This document shows positions 25,576-35,187 of a stretch of 64,000 nucleotides of DNA, piece after piece. Numbering within the stretch: position 1 is the stretch's first letter; every line of letters starts with the position of its first letter. Origin of the DNA: Pseudomonadota bacterium (GTDB lineage Bacteria; Pseudomonadota; Gammaproteobacteria; Steroidobacterales; Steroidobacteraceae); contig JAFAEQ010000041.1 in the NCBI GenBank assembly GCA_023423935.1, positions 23,133 through 87,132 on the forward strand. Direction: 5' to 3'. A model generated the notes under the pieces. The model worked only from the letters and a program-made list of their open reading frames with translations, was not told the DNA's origin and did not search any database. A program made the translations under genes and the position numbers.

Positions 25576-26951
25576 AGCGCAACCTCGTTGAGTTGGTTCG
25601 AGTGAGCGGCGGCGAACTTGTCGGCACGAGCGTCGACTTTACCGGCGTGTCCACCGACACCCGCACGCTGAAGCCCGGCGCGCTCTTCGTCGCGCTCGCG
25701 GGACCCTCCTTCGACGGACATGATTTCGTGTCGGCCGCGAAAGAGCGCGGAGCCGCGGCCGCGCTCGTACAGAAGCGGGTTGCGGTCGATCTGCCGCAGG
25801 TCGTCGTGCCCGATTCGCTCGCTGCATTGTCGGCGTTCGCTCGTGAATGGCGCCGGCAATTCCACATTCCGGTGATCGGCGTGACGGGCAGCAATGGCAA
25901 GACCACTACCAAGGAGCTGATCGGCTCGATCCTGACGCGTCTCGGCCCTTGCCTGATCACGCGCGGCAATCTGAACAATCACATCGGCGTGCCGCTAATG
26001 TTGATGGAGCTGGACGCGAGCCATCGTTATGCGGTCATCGAGATGGGCGCGAACCATCAGCGTGAGATCGCGCATCTCGCGAGCCTCGCCGAACCGGGCA
26101 TCGGCATCGTGACGAATGCCGGCGCGGCGCATCTGGAAGGATTCGGCAGTCTCGACGGTGTCGCGATCGGCAAAGGTGAAATGTTCACCGCCCTGCCGCG
26201 CGATGGCGTCGCGATCATCAACGCCGACGACAAGTACGCATCGCTGTGGCGGGATACCTGCTCGGCCGATCGCATCCTGACCTTCGGATTCGAGCAGCCA
26301 GCCGATTTCGCTGCTCACCGCGTGCAGCAGATCAACGATCAGAACGGCTTTCGCATTGACTTCGATCTGGTTACGCCCGCGGGCACACGCGCGGCGAGTC
26401 TTGCGCTCGCAGGTTTGCACAACCTGCGCAATGCGCTCGGCGCGGCGGCTGTCGCCTATGCGGCGGGTGCAACCCTCGAGCAGATCGTTGAAGGATTGGC
26501 CGCCATGCGCCCCGTGTCCGGCCGTCTCGAGCTCAAGCCCGCGATCAACGGTGCGTTCCTGATCGACGATTCGTACAACGCGAATCCAAGCTCGGTGAAG
26601 GCTGGTATCGATGCGCTGCAGAGCTTCAGCGGCAAACGCTGGTTGATTCTCGGTGACATGTTCGAGCTCGGGCCGAGCGCCGACGAGCTGCATGCGCAGA
26701 TCGGTCACTACGCGCGACAGACAGGCATCGAGCGACTGCTCGCAATCGGCAAGCACTCGCATTACGCAGTCGAGGCGTTCGGCCGCGGAGCGCAATGGTT
26801 CAGCGATGTGGAAGCGCTGATCGCCGATGCGTCGCGCTCGCTCGGCGGCAACGTCGCCGTGCTCATCAAAGGCTCGCGCGCGAACAGGCTCGAGCGCGTT
26901 TCGGCGGCATTGTCCGCTTCGCCTGCCAGGGCAGACGCCGGACACCATTAG
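25572..26951 (+). CDS. murF: UDP-MurNAc-tripeptide:D-Ala-D-Ala ligase MurF
   Basis: This 459-aa Mur ligase has the ATP loop GVTGSNGKTTTKEL, the ENEMGANHQREI-like block (VIEMGANHQREIAHL), and the DDSYNANPSS motif typical of MurF. It attaches D-Ala-D-Ala to complete the UDP-MurNAc-pentapeptide. It starts in an ATGA overlap with murE and is followed by mraY after 17 bases. Confidence 0.96.
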   Translation: MKRNLVELVRVSGGELVGTSVDFTGVSTDTRTLKPGALFVALAGPSFDGHDFVSAAKERGAAAALVQKRVAVDLPQVVVPDSLAALSAFAREWRRQFHIPVIGVTGSNGKTTTKELIGSILTRLGPCLITRGNLNNHIGVPLMLMELDASHRYAVIEMGANHQREIAHLASLAEPGIGIVTNAGAAHLEGFGSLDGVAIGKGEMFTALPRDGVAIINADDKYASLWRDTCSADRILTFGFEQPADFAAHRVQQINDQNGFRIDFDLVTPAGTRAASLALAGLHNLRNALGAAAVAYAAGATLEQIVEGLAAMRPVSGRLELKPAINGAFLIDDSYNANPSSVKAGIDALQSFSGKRWLILGDMFELGPSADELHAQIGHYARQTGIERLLAIGKHSHYAVEAFGRGAQWFSDVEALIADASRSLGGNVAVLIKGSRANRLERVSAALSASPARADAGHH

Positions 26952-26968
26952 AGAACAAGAAGAACTTC

Positions 26969-28054
26969 ATGCTGCTGTACTTTGCGCATTATCTGAACGA
27001 GTGGTACTCCGGCTTCCGGGTGTTCCAGTACCTCACGTTGCGCGCGATTCTCGCGGCGCTCACCGCGCTCGCCATTTCGCTGATTGTTGGCCCCTGGATG
27101 ATTCGCAAGCTGACGAATCGGCAGATCGGTCAGCGCGTGCGCGACGACGGCCCCAAGTCGCATCTGCCGAAAGCCGGTACGCCGACGATGGGCGGCGCGC
27201 TGATTCTGGTGTCGATCGGTTTCAGCACGATCCTCTGGGCCGATCTCACCAATCGCTTCGTGTTGATCACGCTCGCCGTGACGCTGGCGTTTGGTCTGAT
27301 CGGTTTCTGGGACGACTACCTGAAGCTCGTCGTCGGCAACAGCCGCGGCCTGATCGCGCGCTACAAGTATTTCTGGCAGACGGTCGCCGGTCTCGGCTGC
27401 GCGTTCGCGCTCTTCTATACCCACAAGTCGCCGGCCGAAACGGCGCTGTACGTTCCGTTCTTCAAGACCGTCGCGATTCCCCTGAGTGCAGCTGGCTACA
27501 TCGTGCTCACGTACTTCGTCGTCGTCGGCTCGAGCAATGCAGTGAATCTCACGGACGGTCTCGACGGTCTGGCAATCATGCCTGCGGTTCTGGTTGGCGG
27601 CGCACTGGGAGTGTTCGCGTATGCAACAGGCAATTCGGTGTTCTCGGGTTATCTCGGCATTCCGTTCATCGAGGGAACCGGTGAAATACTGGTGTTCTGC
27701 TCGACGCTGGTCGGTGCTGGACTCGGATTCCTCTGGTTCAACACCTATCCGGCCCAGGTGTTCATGGGTGACATTGGCGCTCTCGCGCTGGGTGCGGCAC
27801 TAGGTGTCGTGGCCGTCATCGTCCGTCAGGAAATCGTGCTGTTCGTGATGGGCGGTGTGTTCGTCATGGAAACGGTGTCGGTCATGCTGCAGGTCGCATC
27901 GTTCAAGCTGACCGGCAAGCGCATCTTCCGCATGGCGCCGATCCATCATCACTTCGAGCTCAAGGGCTGGGCCGAGCCGAAAGTGATCGTCCGCTTCTGG
28001 ATCATCTCCGTGATTCTCGTGCTCGTGGGTCTTGCGACCCTGAAGGTCCGCTGA
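26969..28054 (+). CDS. mraY: Phospho-N-acetylmuramoyl-pentapeptide transferase MraY
   Basis: This 361-aa inner-membrane enzyme has about ten membrane segments and the family motifs SHLPKAGTPTMGG, DDYLK, VNLTDGLDGLA and the C-terminal MAPIHHHFEL. It moves phospho-MurNAc-pentapeptide to undecaprenyl phosphate to form lipid I. The ATG at 26969 gives the canonical N-terminus (LLYFAHYLNEWYSGFRVFQY). Confidence 0.97.
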   Translation: MLLYFAHYLNEWYSGFRVFQYLTLRAILAALTALAISLIVGPWMIRKLTNRQIGQRVRDDGPKSHLPKAGTPTMGGALILVSIGFSTILWADLTNRFVLITLAVTLAFGLIGFWDDYLKLVVGNSRGLIARYKYFWQTVAGLGCAFALFYTHKSPAETALYVPFFKTVAIPLSAAGYIVLTYFVVVGSSNAVNLTDGLDGLAIMPAVLVGGALGVFAYATGNSVFSGYLGIPFIEGTGEILVFCSTLVGAGLGFLWFNTYPAQVFMGDIGALALGAALGVVAVIVRQEIVLFVMGGVFVMETVSVMLQVASFKLTGKRIFRMAPIHHHFELKGWAEPKVIVRFWIISVILVLVGLATLKVR

Positions 28055-28059
28055 TCGTG

Positions 28060-29418
28060 ATGATGCAGACGCACGCACAACCTTCTTCGCGTACGCAGCC
28101 GGGACGAGTCGTCGTCGTCGGCTTGGGTCGTACCGGGATGTCGTGTGCGCGTTATCTGCGTTCGCGTGGAGTTTCGTTTGCGGTGACGGACAGTCGTGCC
28201 GCGCCGCCGGAGATGCAGGCGCTGCGCGAGCTCGCGCCGGATGCGGAGATCCGCGTCGGACGATTCGATGAGCGATTGCTCGAAGGTGCAAGCGAGATCA
28301 TTGCATCGCCCGGCGTCTCGCTGCGCGAGCCGTTCATCATCGAAGCGGCGCGCCGCGGGCTGCCGATCATCGGCGACATCGAGCTGTTCGCACGCGAAGC
28401 GCAAGCTCCGGTCGCGGCGATCACCGGCACAAATGGCAAGAGCACAGTCACGACGCTCGTTGCGAAGATGGCAGAAGCAGCAGGCAAACGCGTGCTGGCC
28501 GGCGGCAACCTCGGTCGTCCGGCGCTCGAGCTGCTTACCGAGCCGACGCCTGATGTGTATGTGCTCGAACTATCGAGCTTCCAGCTCGATACGACGCATT
28601 CGCTGCGCACGGCGGCCGCAACCGTTCTCAATGTCACGCCCGATCACATGGATCGCTATGACTCGATCGAGGCGTATGCGGAATCGAAGGCTCGCATTTT
28701 CGATCGTTGCGATACGGCCGTCGTGAACCTCGATGATCCGCTCGTGCGCGTCATGGGTGGTGAGGGCAAGGTCCTCGGGTTCAGTCTCATCAAGGATCCC
28801 GACGCCGAGTACTACGCCGTTGAACGCGGCGATGACGTCGCACTCATGTACAAGGACGAGCCGCTCACGCTCATGTCGCAGCTGAAGATCACCGGCTTGC
28901 ACAACGCGGCGAATGCGCTCGCGGCAATCGCGATGGCAGATGCACTCGGCATTTCCCGGGCAGCGTCCATCGAGGCGCTGCGTCAGTTCCCGGGACTCGC
29001 CCATCGCTCGCAATGGGTCGCGGACGTCCGTGGCGTCCGGTACGTCGATGACTCGAAGGGTACGAACGTGGGCGCAACGCTTGCGGCCGTTGCAGGCATG
29101 CCGGGCTCGCTGATCGTGATTGCGGGCGGGCAGGGCAAAGGCCAGGACTTCGCGCCGTTGGCCCCTGCGTTCCGCAACAAGGTGCGTCACGTCGTGGTGA
29201 TCGGTCAGGACGCGAAGCTGATTGCGGCAGCGCTCGAAGGCGTCTGCACGATGGAGTTCGCAAGCGATATGGACTCGGCGGTGCACGCCTGCGCTCGCGT
29301 CGCCCAGCCGGGGGAAACCGTGCTGCTGTCTCCCGCCTGCGCGAGCCTCGACATGTTCAAGGACTATGCGCATCGAGGCGATGTGTTCGCGGCTGCGGTG
29401 AGGAGCTTGCCAGCATGA
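28060..29418 (+). CDS. murD: UDP-MurNAc-L-Ala:D-Glu ligase MurD
   Basis: This Mur ligase of about 452 aa has an N-terminal Rossmann-like domain (RVVVVGLGRTGMSCARYL), ATP loop TGTNGKSTVTTL and the DDSKGTNVGAT motif characteristic of MurD. It adds D-glutamate. Three consecutive in-frame starts (GTG 28057, ATG 28060, ATG 28063) exist; the first ATG is given. It overlaps ftsW by four bases. Confidence 0.95.
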   Translation: MMQTHAQPSSRTQPGRVVVVGLGRTGMSCARYLRSRGVSFAVTDSRAAPPEMQALRELAPDAEIRVGRFDERLLEGASEIIASPGVSLREPFIIEAARRGLPIIGDIELFAREAQAPVAAITGTNGKSTVTTLVAKMAEAAGKRVLAGGNLGRPALELLTEPTPDVYVLELSSFQLDTTHSLRTAAATVLNVTPDHMDRYDSIEAYAESKARIFDRCDTAVVNLDDPLVRVMGGEGKVLGFSLIKDPDAEYYAVERGDDVALMYKDEPLTLMSQLKITGLHNAANALAAIAMADALGISRAASIEALRQFPGLAHRSQWVADVRGVRYVDDSKGTNVGATLAAVAGMPGSLIVIAGGQGKGQDFAPLAPAFRNKVRHVVVIGQDAKLIAAALEGVCTMEFASDMDSAVHACARVAQPGETVLLSPACASLDMFKDYAHRGDVFAAAVRSLPA

Positions 29419-30596
29419 ACGCTGCAACACTCTCATTCGCCCGCTCGAATGCACGCACACGGCGCTTCGTGTTCGATCAGGTGCTGCTGATGATCGTGGC
29501 GGCCATCGTGCTGCTCGGTCTGGTGATGGTGACTTCGGCATCGATCTCGATCGCGGATCGTCAGATGCAGGAGCCGATGCACTATCTCGAGCGCCAGATC
29601 ATCGGCGTGATCATGGGCGTCCTTGCCGCAACCTTCATGATGTTCATTCCCACGAACGTGTGGGAGCGCATGGCGATGCCGTTGCTCCTGTTCGCGTTCC
29701 TGTTGCTCGTGATCGTGCTCGTTCCGGGGCTCGGCCACGAAGTGAACGGCAGCCGTCGCTGGCTGCGCGCGGGCGTCATGAACTTCCAGGCGTCCGAGCT
29801 CGCGCGAGTGCTGTTGCTCACTTATCTCGCGAGTTACGTCGTGCGCCGGCAGCAGGAGCTCAAGAACGAGCTCAAGGGCTTCGTGAAGCCGCTCGGCGTG
29901 TTGATGGCGGCTGCGGGTCTGCTGCTGGTCGAGCCCGACTTCGGCGCGGCAACGGTGCTGATGGCAACCGGACTCGGCGTACTGTTTCTCGCAGGCGTGA
30001 AGCTGCGTCACTTCCTGGCGCTGGTCGCGCTCGCTTCGGCGGGCATGGCGGTGATCGCCGTAACCTCGGCTTATCGACTGAAGCGTCTCACGGCGTTTCT
30101 GGATCCGTTCGCAGATCCGTTCAATTCGGGCTTTCAGCTCACGCAATCGCTGATTGCCATCGGCCGTGGCGAGCTCTTCGGTGTCGGGCTGGGCTCGAGC
30201 GTGCAGAAGCTGTTCTATCTGCCGGAGGCACACACCGATTTCGTGTTCGCAATTCTGGCCGAAGAGCTGGGCTTCGTCGGCGTGCTCTTCACGCTTGCGC
30301 TCTTCATTCTGCTGGTGTGGCGCTCGTTCAGAATTTCACGGCTCGCTGCAGAGGCGGGCCTCGCCTTTCAGGCGTACTGCGCTGCCGGCTTCGGCATCTG
30401 GCTCGCGTTGCAGACGTTCATCAACATCGGCGTGAATCTCGGCCTGTTGCCCACAAAGGGCCTCACGCTGCCGCTCATGTCGTTCGGCGGCTCCAGCGTG
30501 CTCGTCACGCTCGGCTGGCTCGGATTGATCATGCGGATCAACCATGAAGCTCAGTTGAGCGGACGACTCGCTGTGCGTCGGGAGCGCGAAGCATGA
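29415..30596 (+). CDS. ftsW: Septal peptidoglycan glycosyltransferase FtsW (SEDS family)
   Basis: This 393-aa polytopic protein has about ten membrane segments. SEDS motifs are visible: GSRRWLRAG, FQASELARV, VEPDFGAATVL, SAYRLKRLTAFLDPF, HTDFVFAILAEELGF and LPLMSFGGSS. FtsW polymerises lipid II at the septum with FtsI. It starts in an ATGA overlap with murD and ends in one with murG. Confidence 0.96.
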   Translation: MNAATLSFARSNARTRRFVFDQVLLMIVAAIVLLGLVMVTSASISIADRQMQEPMHYLERQIIGVIMGVLAATFMMFIPTNVWERMAMPLLLFAFLLLVIVLVPGLGHEVNGSRRWLRAGVMNFQASELARVLLLTYLASYVVRRQQELKNELKGFVKPLGVLMAAAGLLLVEPDFGAATVLMATGLGVLFLAGVKLRHFLALVALASAGMAVIAVTSAYRLKRLTAFLDPFADPFNSGFQLTQSLIAIGRGELFGVGLGSSVQKLFYLPEAHTDFVFAILAEELGFVGVLFTLALFILLVWRSFRISRLAAEAGLAFQAYCAAGFGIWLALQTFINIGVNLGLLPTKGLTLPLMSFGGSSVLVTLGWLGLIMRINHEAQLSGRLAVRREREA

Positions 30597-31681
30597 CGCG
30601 CACCGTTCTCATCATGGCAGGCGGTACCGGCGGGCATGTGTTTCCGGCACTTGCGGCGGCGCGTGTGCTGCGTGAGCGCGGCTTCGAGCCGGTGTGGCTC
30701 GGTACGCAACGTGGGCTCGAAGCCAAGCTCGTGCCGCCGCACCAGATTCCGATCGAATGGATCGAAGTCGGCGGCGTGCGCGGCAAGGGCCTCACGACAT
30801 TGCTTGCCGCTCCGTTTCGTCTGAGCAAGGCGGTGTGGCAGAGCCTGCAGGTCATGCGCCGTCGCAATCCTGTCGTGGTGCTCGGCGCAGGTGGATTCGT
30901 TTCAGGCCCCGGCGGTATCGCTGCGTGGCTCACGCGTCGTCCGCTCGTCATTCACGAACAGAATGCAGTCGCGGGATTTACGAATCGCATGCTCGCGCGA
31001 CTCGCGCGCCGTGTGTTCGAAGCCTTTCCGTCGAGCTTTCCGAAATCGGTTCGCGCAATCCGTGTGGGCAATCCCGTGCGTCGCGAAATCGCAGCGCTTC
31101 CGGCCCCCGCCGAGCGCTATGCGAGTCGCACAGGTCCGTTGCGCGTGTTGATCATCGGTGGCAGTCAGGGCGCGTCACGCCTGAACATTGTCGTGCCGGC
31201 TGCGATCGCGATGCTCGACGCGGCGGTGCGTCCGCACGTGCTTCATCAGGCGGGCGAGCGTCACATCGCGCAGGCCCGCGAGGCGTACGAGAAGCACGGC
31301 GTGCATGCCGACGTGCGCGCGTTCATCGATGACATGGCGGAGGTTTACGGCTGGGCGGATCTGGTGATCTGTCGTTCCGGTGCGCTGACGGTGTCCGAGC
31401 TGGCAGCTGCGGGTTTGCCCGCGGTGTTCGTGCCGTTCGCGGCGGCGGTCGACGATCATCAGACACACAACGCTCGCTTTGCAGTGGATGCAGGCGCGGG
31501 CGTGCTGATTCCCGAAGCCGAGCTCACACCGGTGCGCCTTGCGACCGAGTTGCGCTCGCTGCTCGACGCCGGTCGTCATCATCTGTCCACGATGGCGACG
31601 AAGGCGCGTTCGATTGCCTTGATCGACGCGGACGTGAAGCTCGCGGACGCGTGCGTCACGTTGGCCGGAGGTGACGCATGA
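30593..31681 (+). CDS. murG: UDP-GlcNAc:lipid I N-acetylglucosaminyltransferase MurG
   Basis: This 362-aa GT-B glycosyltransferase has the N-terminal GGTGGHVFPALA loop, GAGGFVSGPGG, HEQNAVAG(F)TN, the GGSQGASRLN second loop and CRSGALTVSELAAAG for UDP-GlcNAc binding. It converts lipid I to lipid II on the inner face of the membrane. It overlaps both neighbours by four bases. Confidence 0.97.
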   Translation: MTRTVLIMAGGTGGHVFPALAAARVLRERGFEPVWLGTQRGLEAKLVPPHQIPIEWIEVGGVRGKGLTTLLAAPFRLSKAVWQSLQVMRRRNPVVVLGAGGFVSGPGGIAAWLTRRPLVIHEQNAVAGFTNRMLARLARRVFEAFPSSFPKSVRAIRVGNPVRREIAALPAPAERYASRTGPLRVLIIGGSQGASRLNIVVPAAIAMLDAAVRPHVLHQAGERHIAQAREAYEKHGVHADVRAFIDDMAEVYGWADLVICRSGALTVSELAAAGLPAVFVPFAAAVDDHQTHNARFAVDAGAGVLIPEAELTPVRLATELRSLLDAGRHHLSTMATKARSIALIDADVKLADACVTLAGGDA

Positions 31682-33114
31682 GCGATCGCATGCGCCGCAT
31701 CCAGTGCATTCATTTTGTCGGCATCGGCGGTGTCGGTATGAGCGGCATCGCGGAAGTGCTGCTCAATCTCGGCTATTCCGTGCAGGGCAGCGATCTCAAG
31801 CCGAATGCCACGACTGCGCGCCTCGAGAAGCTCGGTGCCCGCGTCATGATCGGACACGCCACGCAGAACGTCGGCAACGCCGATGTGGTCGTGGTCTCCA
31901 GTGCGGTAAGCAGCACGAATCCGGAAGTCATCGAGGCTGCTTCGAAGCGTCTGCCGATCGTGCAGCGTGCAGAAATGCTCGGCGAGCTCATGCGCTTCCG
32001 CTATGCGATTGCGGTCGCGGGCACGCATGGCAAGACGACAACGACCAGCATGGTGGCAAGCGTGCTTGCAGAAGGTGGGCTGGATCCGACCTTCGTGATC
32101 GGCGGGCGCCTGGTCGCTGCGGATACGAATGCACGTCTGGGACAGGGTCGCTATCTGGTTGCCGAAGCCGATGAGAGCGATGCTTCGTTCATGCATCTGC
32201 AGCCGATGATCGCGATCGTCACTAACATCGACAACGATCACTTGCAGACGCACGACGGCGACTTCGAGCGTCTGAAGCAGAGCTTCGTGGATTTTCTGCA
32301 CAACCTGCCGTTCTACGGCCTCGCCGTGATCTGCGCGGACGACGCGGTTGCCGCAGCGACCATTCCGCGCATCAATCGACCGGTCGTGACCTACGGAATC
32401 GAACAGCCGGCAGATGTTCGTGCGAGCGATATCGTGCGCGACGGTCAGCGCACGCACTTCGTCGTGCATCGCGCAGGCAAGGCTGCGTTGCCGGTGACGC
32501 TGAATCGTCCGGGCACTCACAATGTGCTCAATGCGCTGGCGGCGATTGCAGTCGCGACCGAGCTGGAAGTTGCTGACGCGGCAATTCAGGCGGCGCTGCA
32601 GGGCTTTCAGGGTGCGGATCGTCGCTTGCAACAGAACGGCGATGTGCAGACCGCGAATGGCACGGTCACGCTCATCGATGATTACGGTCATCACCCGACC
32701 GAGCTCGCAGCAACGCTCGAGGCGATCCGTCACGGCTGGCCTGGTCGTCGCATCGTGCTCGCGTTCCAGCCGCATCGTTACTCGCGTACGCGCGATCTGC
32801 TCGATGATTTCGCGCGTGTGCTGGCTGGCGTGGATACGCTGATCGTGAGCGAAGTGTACGCAGCGGGCGAGACGCCGATCGCCGGCGCCGATGGCAAGGC
32901 GATCTGTCGTGCGATTCGTTCGCACGGTCGTGTCGAGCCGGTCTTCATCGACAAGATCGAACAGTTGCCGCAAGCGCTGATTCAGATCGTCCGCGACGGC
33001 GATCTCGTCGTCACGATGGGCGCCGGCAGTATCGGTGCGATCGCCGCCGATCTGCCGAAGACGTTGGCGACCTTGCAGCCGCTGCCCGTGGCGGATCGAA
33101 GGAGAACGCCATGA
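31678..33114 (+). CDS. murC: UDP-MurNAc:L-alanine ligase MurC
   Basis: This 478-aa Mur ligase starts with the MurC Rossmann motif HFVGIGGVGMSGIAEVL, has the ATP loop AGTHGKTTTTSM, EADESDASF and DDYGHHPTE. It adds the first stem amino acid. Start and end lie in ATGA overlaps with murG and murB, so murD to murB form one coupled translation block. Confidence 0.97.
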   Translation: MSDRMRRIQCIHFVGIGGVGMSGIAEVLLNLGYSVQGSDLKPNATTARLEKLGARVMIGHATQNVGNADVVVVSSAVSSTNPEVIEAASKRLPIVQRAEMLGELMRFRYAIAVAGTHGKTTTTSMVASVLAEGGLDPTFVIGGRLVAADTNARLGQGRYLVAEADESDASFMHLQPMIAIVTNIDNDHLQTHDGDFERLKQSFVDFLHNLPFYGLAVICADDAVAAATIPRINRPVVTYGIEQPADVRASDIVRDGQRTHFVVHRAGKAALPVTLNRPGTHNVLNALAAIAVATELEVADAAIQAALQGFQGADRRLQQNGDVQTANGTVTLIDDYGHHPTELAATLEAIRHGWPGRRIVLAFQPHRYSRTRDLLDDFARVLAGVDTLIVSEVYAAGETPIAGADGKAICRAIRSHGRVEPVFIDKIEQLPQALIQIVRDGDLVVTMGAGSIGAIAADLPKTLATLQPLPVADRRRTP

Positions 33115-34007
33115 ACTGCCTGGCGTTGCCACCCGAGATGGATGCCCGCGTGCTGCGTAACGAGATGATGTCGCGTCATACCTCGTGGCATGTCGGCGGT
33201 CCGGCGGATCTGTTCTTCACGCCACTCGACGTGGCCGATCTGTCGGCCTTCCTGCGCAGCCTTGCACCTGCGACGCCGATCATGTGGATCGGCCTCGGCA
33301 GCAATCTGCTCGTGCGCGACGGCGGCATCCGCGGCGCCGTGATCGATACGCATGGTGTGTTCGCCGAGCTCGAACGACTGAACGAGAACGAGGTGTGGGC
33401 CGGCGCGGGTGTGGCGTGCGCGAAGCTCGCCAAGCAATGCATCAAGTGGGGCCTGGGACCTGCGGAGTTCTTCGCGGGAATTCCCGGAACGCTGGGCGGC
33501 GCGCTCGCGATGAATGCCGGTGCATTCGGCGGCGAAACCTGGAGCCATGTGCAATCGGTGGCGACGCTCGATCGCTCGGGTAATCGCCGCGAACGTCCGG
33601 CCAGCGACTATCGGGTCAGCTATCGGCACGTCGAAGGCCCAAAGGACGAATGGTTCCTCGGTGCACGTCTGCGCTTCGAACTGCGCCCGGAGGTGAGTGC
33701 CGAAGACATTCGCGTGCTGCTCGCGCGTCGCAAAGCGACTCAACCGATCGGCGAATGGTCGTGCGGTTCGGTGTTCACCAATCCACCCGGCAATCACGCC
33801 GCGAAGCTGATCGATACCGCGGGACTCAAGGGCTTTCGCATCGGCGGGGCACGCGTCTCGGAGATGCATGCGAACTTCATCGTGAACGACGGTCACGCGA
33901 CAGCTCAGGACATCGAGCAACTGATCGTCCACGTACAGCAAACCGTCGAACGAGTGCACGGCATCCGGCTCACGCCGGAGGTGCGCATCGTGGGAGAGAA
34001 GGGATGA
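33111..34007 (+). CDS. murB: UDP-N-acetylenolpyruvoylglucosamine reductase MurB (type II size)
   Basis: This 298-aa FAD enzyme has TSWHVGGPADLFF, the GLGSNLLVRDGGIRG FAD loop, PGTLGGALAMNAGAFGGE and the C-terminal VHGIRLTPEVRIVG. The length is that of the short (type II) form, without the extra loop of the E. coli type I enzyme. It reduces enolpyruvyl-GlcNAc to MurNAc. The gene ends one base before a heptad-armed element that separates it from ddl. Confidence 0.96.
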   Translation: MNCLALPPEMDARVLRNEMMSRHTSWHVGGPADLFFTPLDVADLSAFLRSLAPATPIMWIGLGSNLLVRDGGIRGAVIDTHGVFAELERLNENEVWAGAGVACAKLAKQCIKWGLGPAEFFAGIPGTLGGALAMNAGAFGGETWSHVQSVATLDRSGNRRERPASDYRVSYRHVEGPKDEWFLGARLRFELRPEVSAEDIRVLLARRKATQPIGEWSCGSVFTNPPGNHAAKLIDTAGLKGFRIGGARVSEMHANFIVNDGHATAQDIEQLIVHVQQTVERVHGIRLTPEVRIVGEKG

Positions 34008-34008
34008 A

Positions 34009-34198
34009 GGCTGTGGGCTGTAGGCTGTGGGCTGTAGGTCAGAGCACGCGACGCGTGCGTAGCGACTTCGTGAAATCCACTGTCGCAAGGGCGTCCATCT
34101 GGCGCGTCGAGTTCGACACGCCGACGCGCTACAGCCTGCGCATCAAGGCAGCCGCTTCATCCCTTCTGGCTACAGCCTACAGCCTACAGCCTACAGCC
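34009..34198. repeat. Heptad-armed inverted element, word GGCTGTA (murB-ddl gap)
   Basis: The left arm is four 7-bp units (GGCTGTG, GGCTGTA, GGCTGTG, GGCTGTA) at 34009-34036, ending GGTCAGA at the inner side. The right arm at 34171-34198 is TACAGCC four times. A 13-bp inverted copy of the murB end (33997-34009) lies at 34155-34167, inside the right arm. No gene is visible in the 132-base interior. Confidence 0.88.
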
Positions 34199-34236
34199 TT
34201 CCCTCGGCCTAGAGCCTCGCGTACGGAGCTCACGCC

Positions 34237-35187
34237 GTGAGCGTAAGACACCCTCTCATCACCGATCCGCGCGCCTTCGGTCGCGTCGCAGTGCTCATGG
34301 GCGGCACGTCTTCGGAGCGTGAAGTGTCGCTCGATTCGGGGCGCAACTGTCTCGAGGCGCTCAAGCGCAAGGGCGTCGATGCGTATGCAGTCGATGGCAT
34401 TGCTGCGCTCGTGCAGGAACTGGTCGCAAAGCGGTGCGATCGCGTGTTCAACATCCTGCACGGTCATCACGGCGGCGGTGAGGACGGCGTACTGCAGGGA
34501 CTGCTCGATGCTTTCGGTGTGCCGTACACGGGCTCCGATGTTCTTGGTTCGGCGCTCTCGATGGACAAGACGCGCACCAAGCAAGTGTGGCTCTCGCTCG
34601 GATTGCCGACGCCGCGTTACGTGCCTCTGCGTCGCAACGACGATGTGGAAGCGGCTGCGCGCCAGTTGGGATTGCCGGTCATCGTGAAGCCTGCGTGTGA
34701 AGGCTCGAGCGTCGGCGTGAGTCGTGTGTTCAGCGAGAAGGATCTCGCCAGTGCCGTTGCCCTCGCCGCGAGGTATGAGGGCGATCTGCTGATGGAGCAG
34801 ATGATCGTGGGCGAGGAGTACACCGTCGGCATCCTCGGCGATGAGGCGCTGCCCTCGATCCGGATCGTGCCTGCGGGCGAGTACTACGACTATCACGCGA
34901 AGTACCTCGCGGAAGACACGCAGTACCTCTGCCCTGGGCTGAGCGGGGACGCCGAGACGGAAATACAGGCGCTCGCGCTCGAAGCATTTCGTGCAGCAGG
35001 CTGCAGCGGCTGGGGGCGCGTCGATGTGATGCGTGATCGCAGCGGCGCGAATTTCCTGCTCGAGGTGAATACCGCACCCGGCATGACGAGTCATTCGCTG
35101 GTGCCGAAGGCCGCGCGTGTGATCGGTATCGAGTTCGAAGATCTGGTGTGGCACGTGCTCGAGACCAGTATCGGAGGGCATTCGTAA
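34237..35187 (+). CDS. ddl: D-alanine--D-alanine ligase
   Basis: This 316-aa ATP-grasp enzyme has the N-terminal VLMGGTSSEREVSLDSG motif, NILHGHHGGGEDG, the ATP-grasp VKPACEGSSVGVSRV and the C-terminal LEVNTAPGMTSHSL. It joins two D-Ala for MurF. The start is GTG at 34237 with GGAG before it. Its stop TAA shares the A with the ftsQ ATG (TAATG). Confidence 0.96.
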   Translation: MSVRHPLITDPRAFGRVAVLMGGTSSEREVSLDSGRNCLEALKRKGVDAYAVDGIAALVQELVAKRCDRVFNILHGHHGGGEDGVLQGLLDAFGVPYTGSDVLGSALSMDKTRTKQVWLSLGLPTPRYVPLRRNDDVEAAARQLGLPVIVKPACEGSSVGVSRVFSEKDLASAVALAARYEGDLLMEQMIVGEEYTVGILGDEALPSIRIVPAGEYYDYHAKYLAEDTQYLCPGLSGDAETEIQALALEAFRAAGCSGWGRVDVMRDRSGANFLLEVNTAPGMTSHSLVPKAARVIGIEFEDLVWHVLETSIGGHS

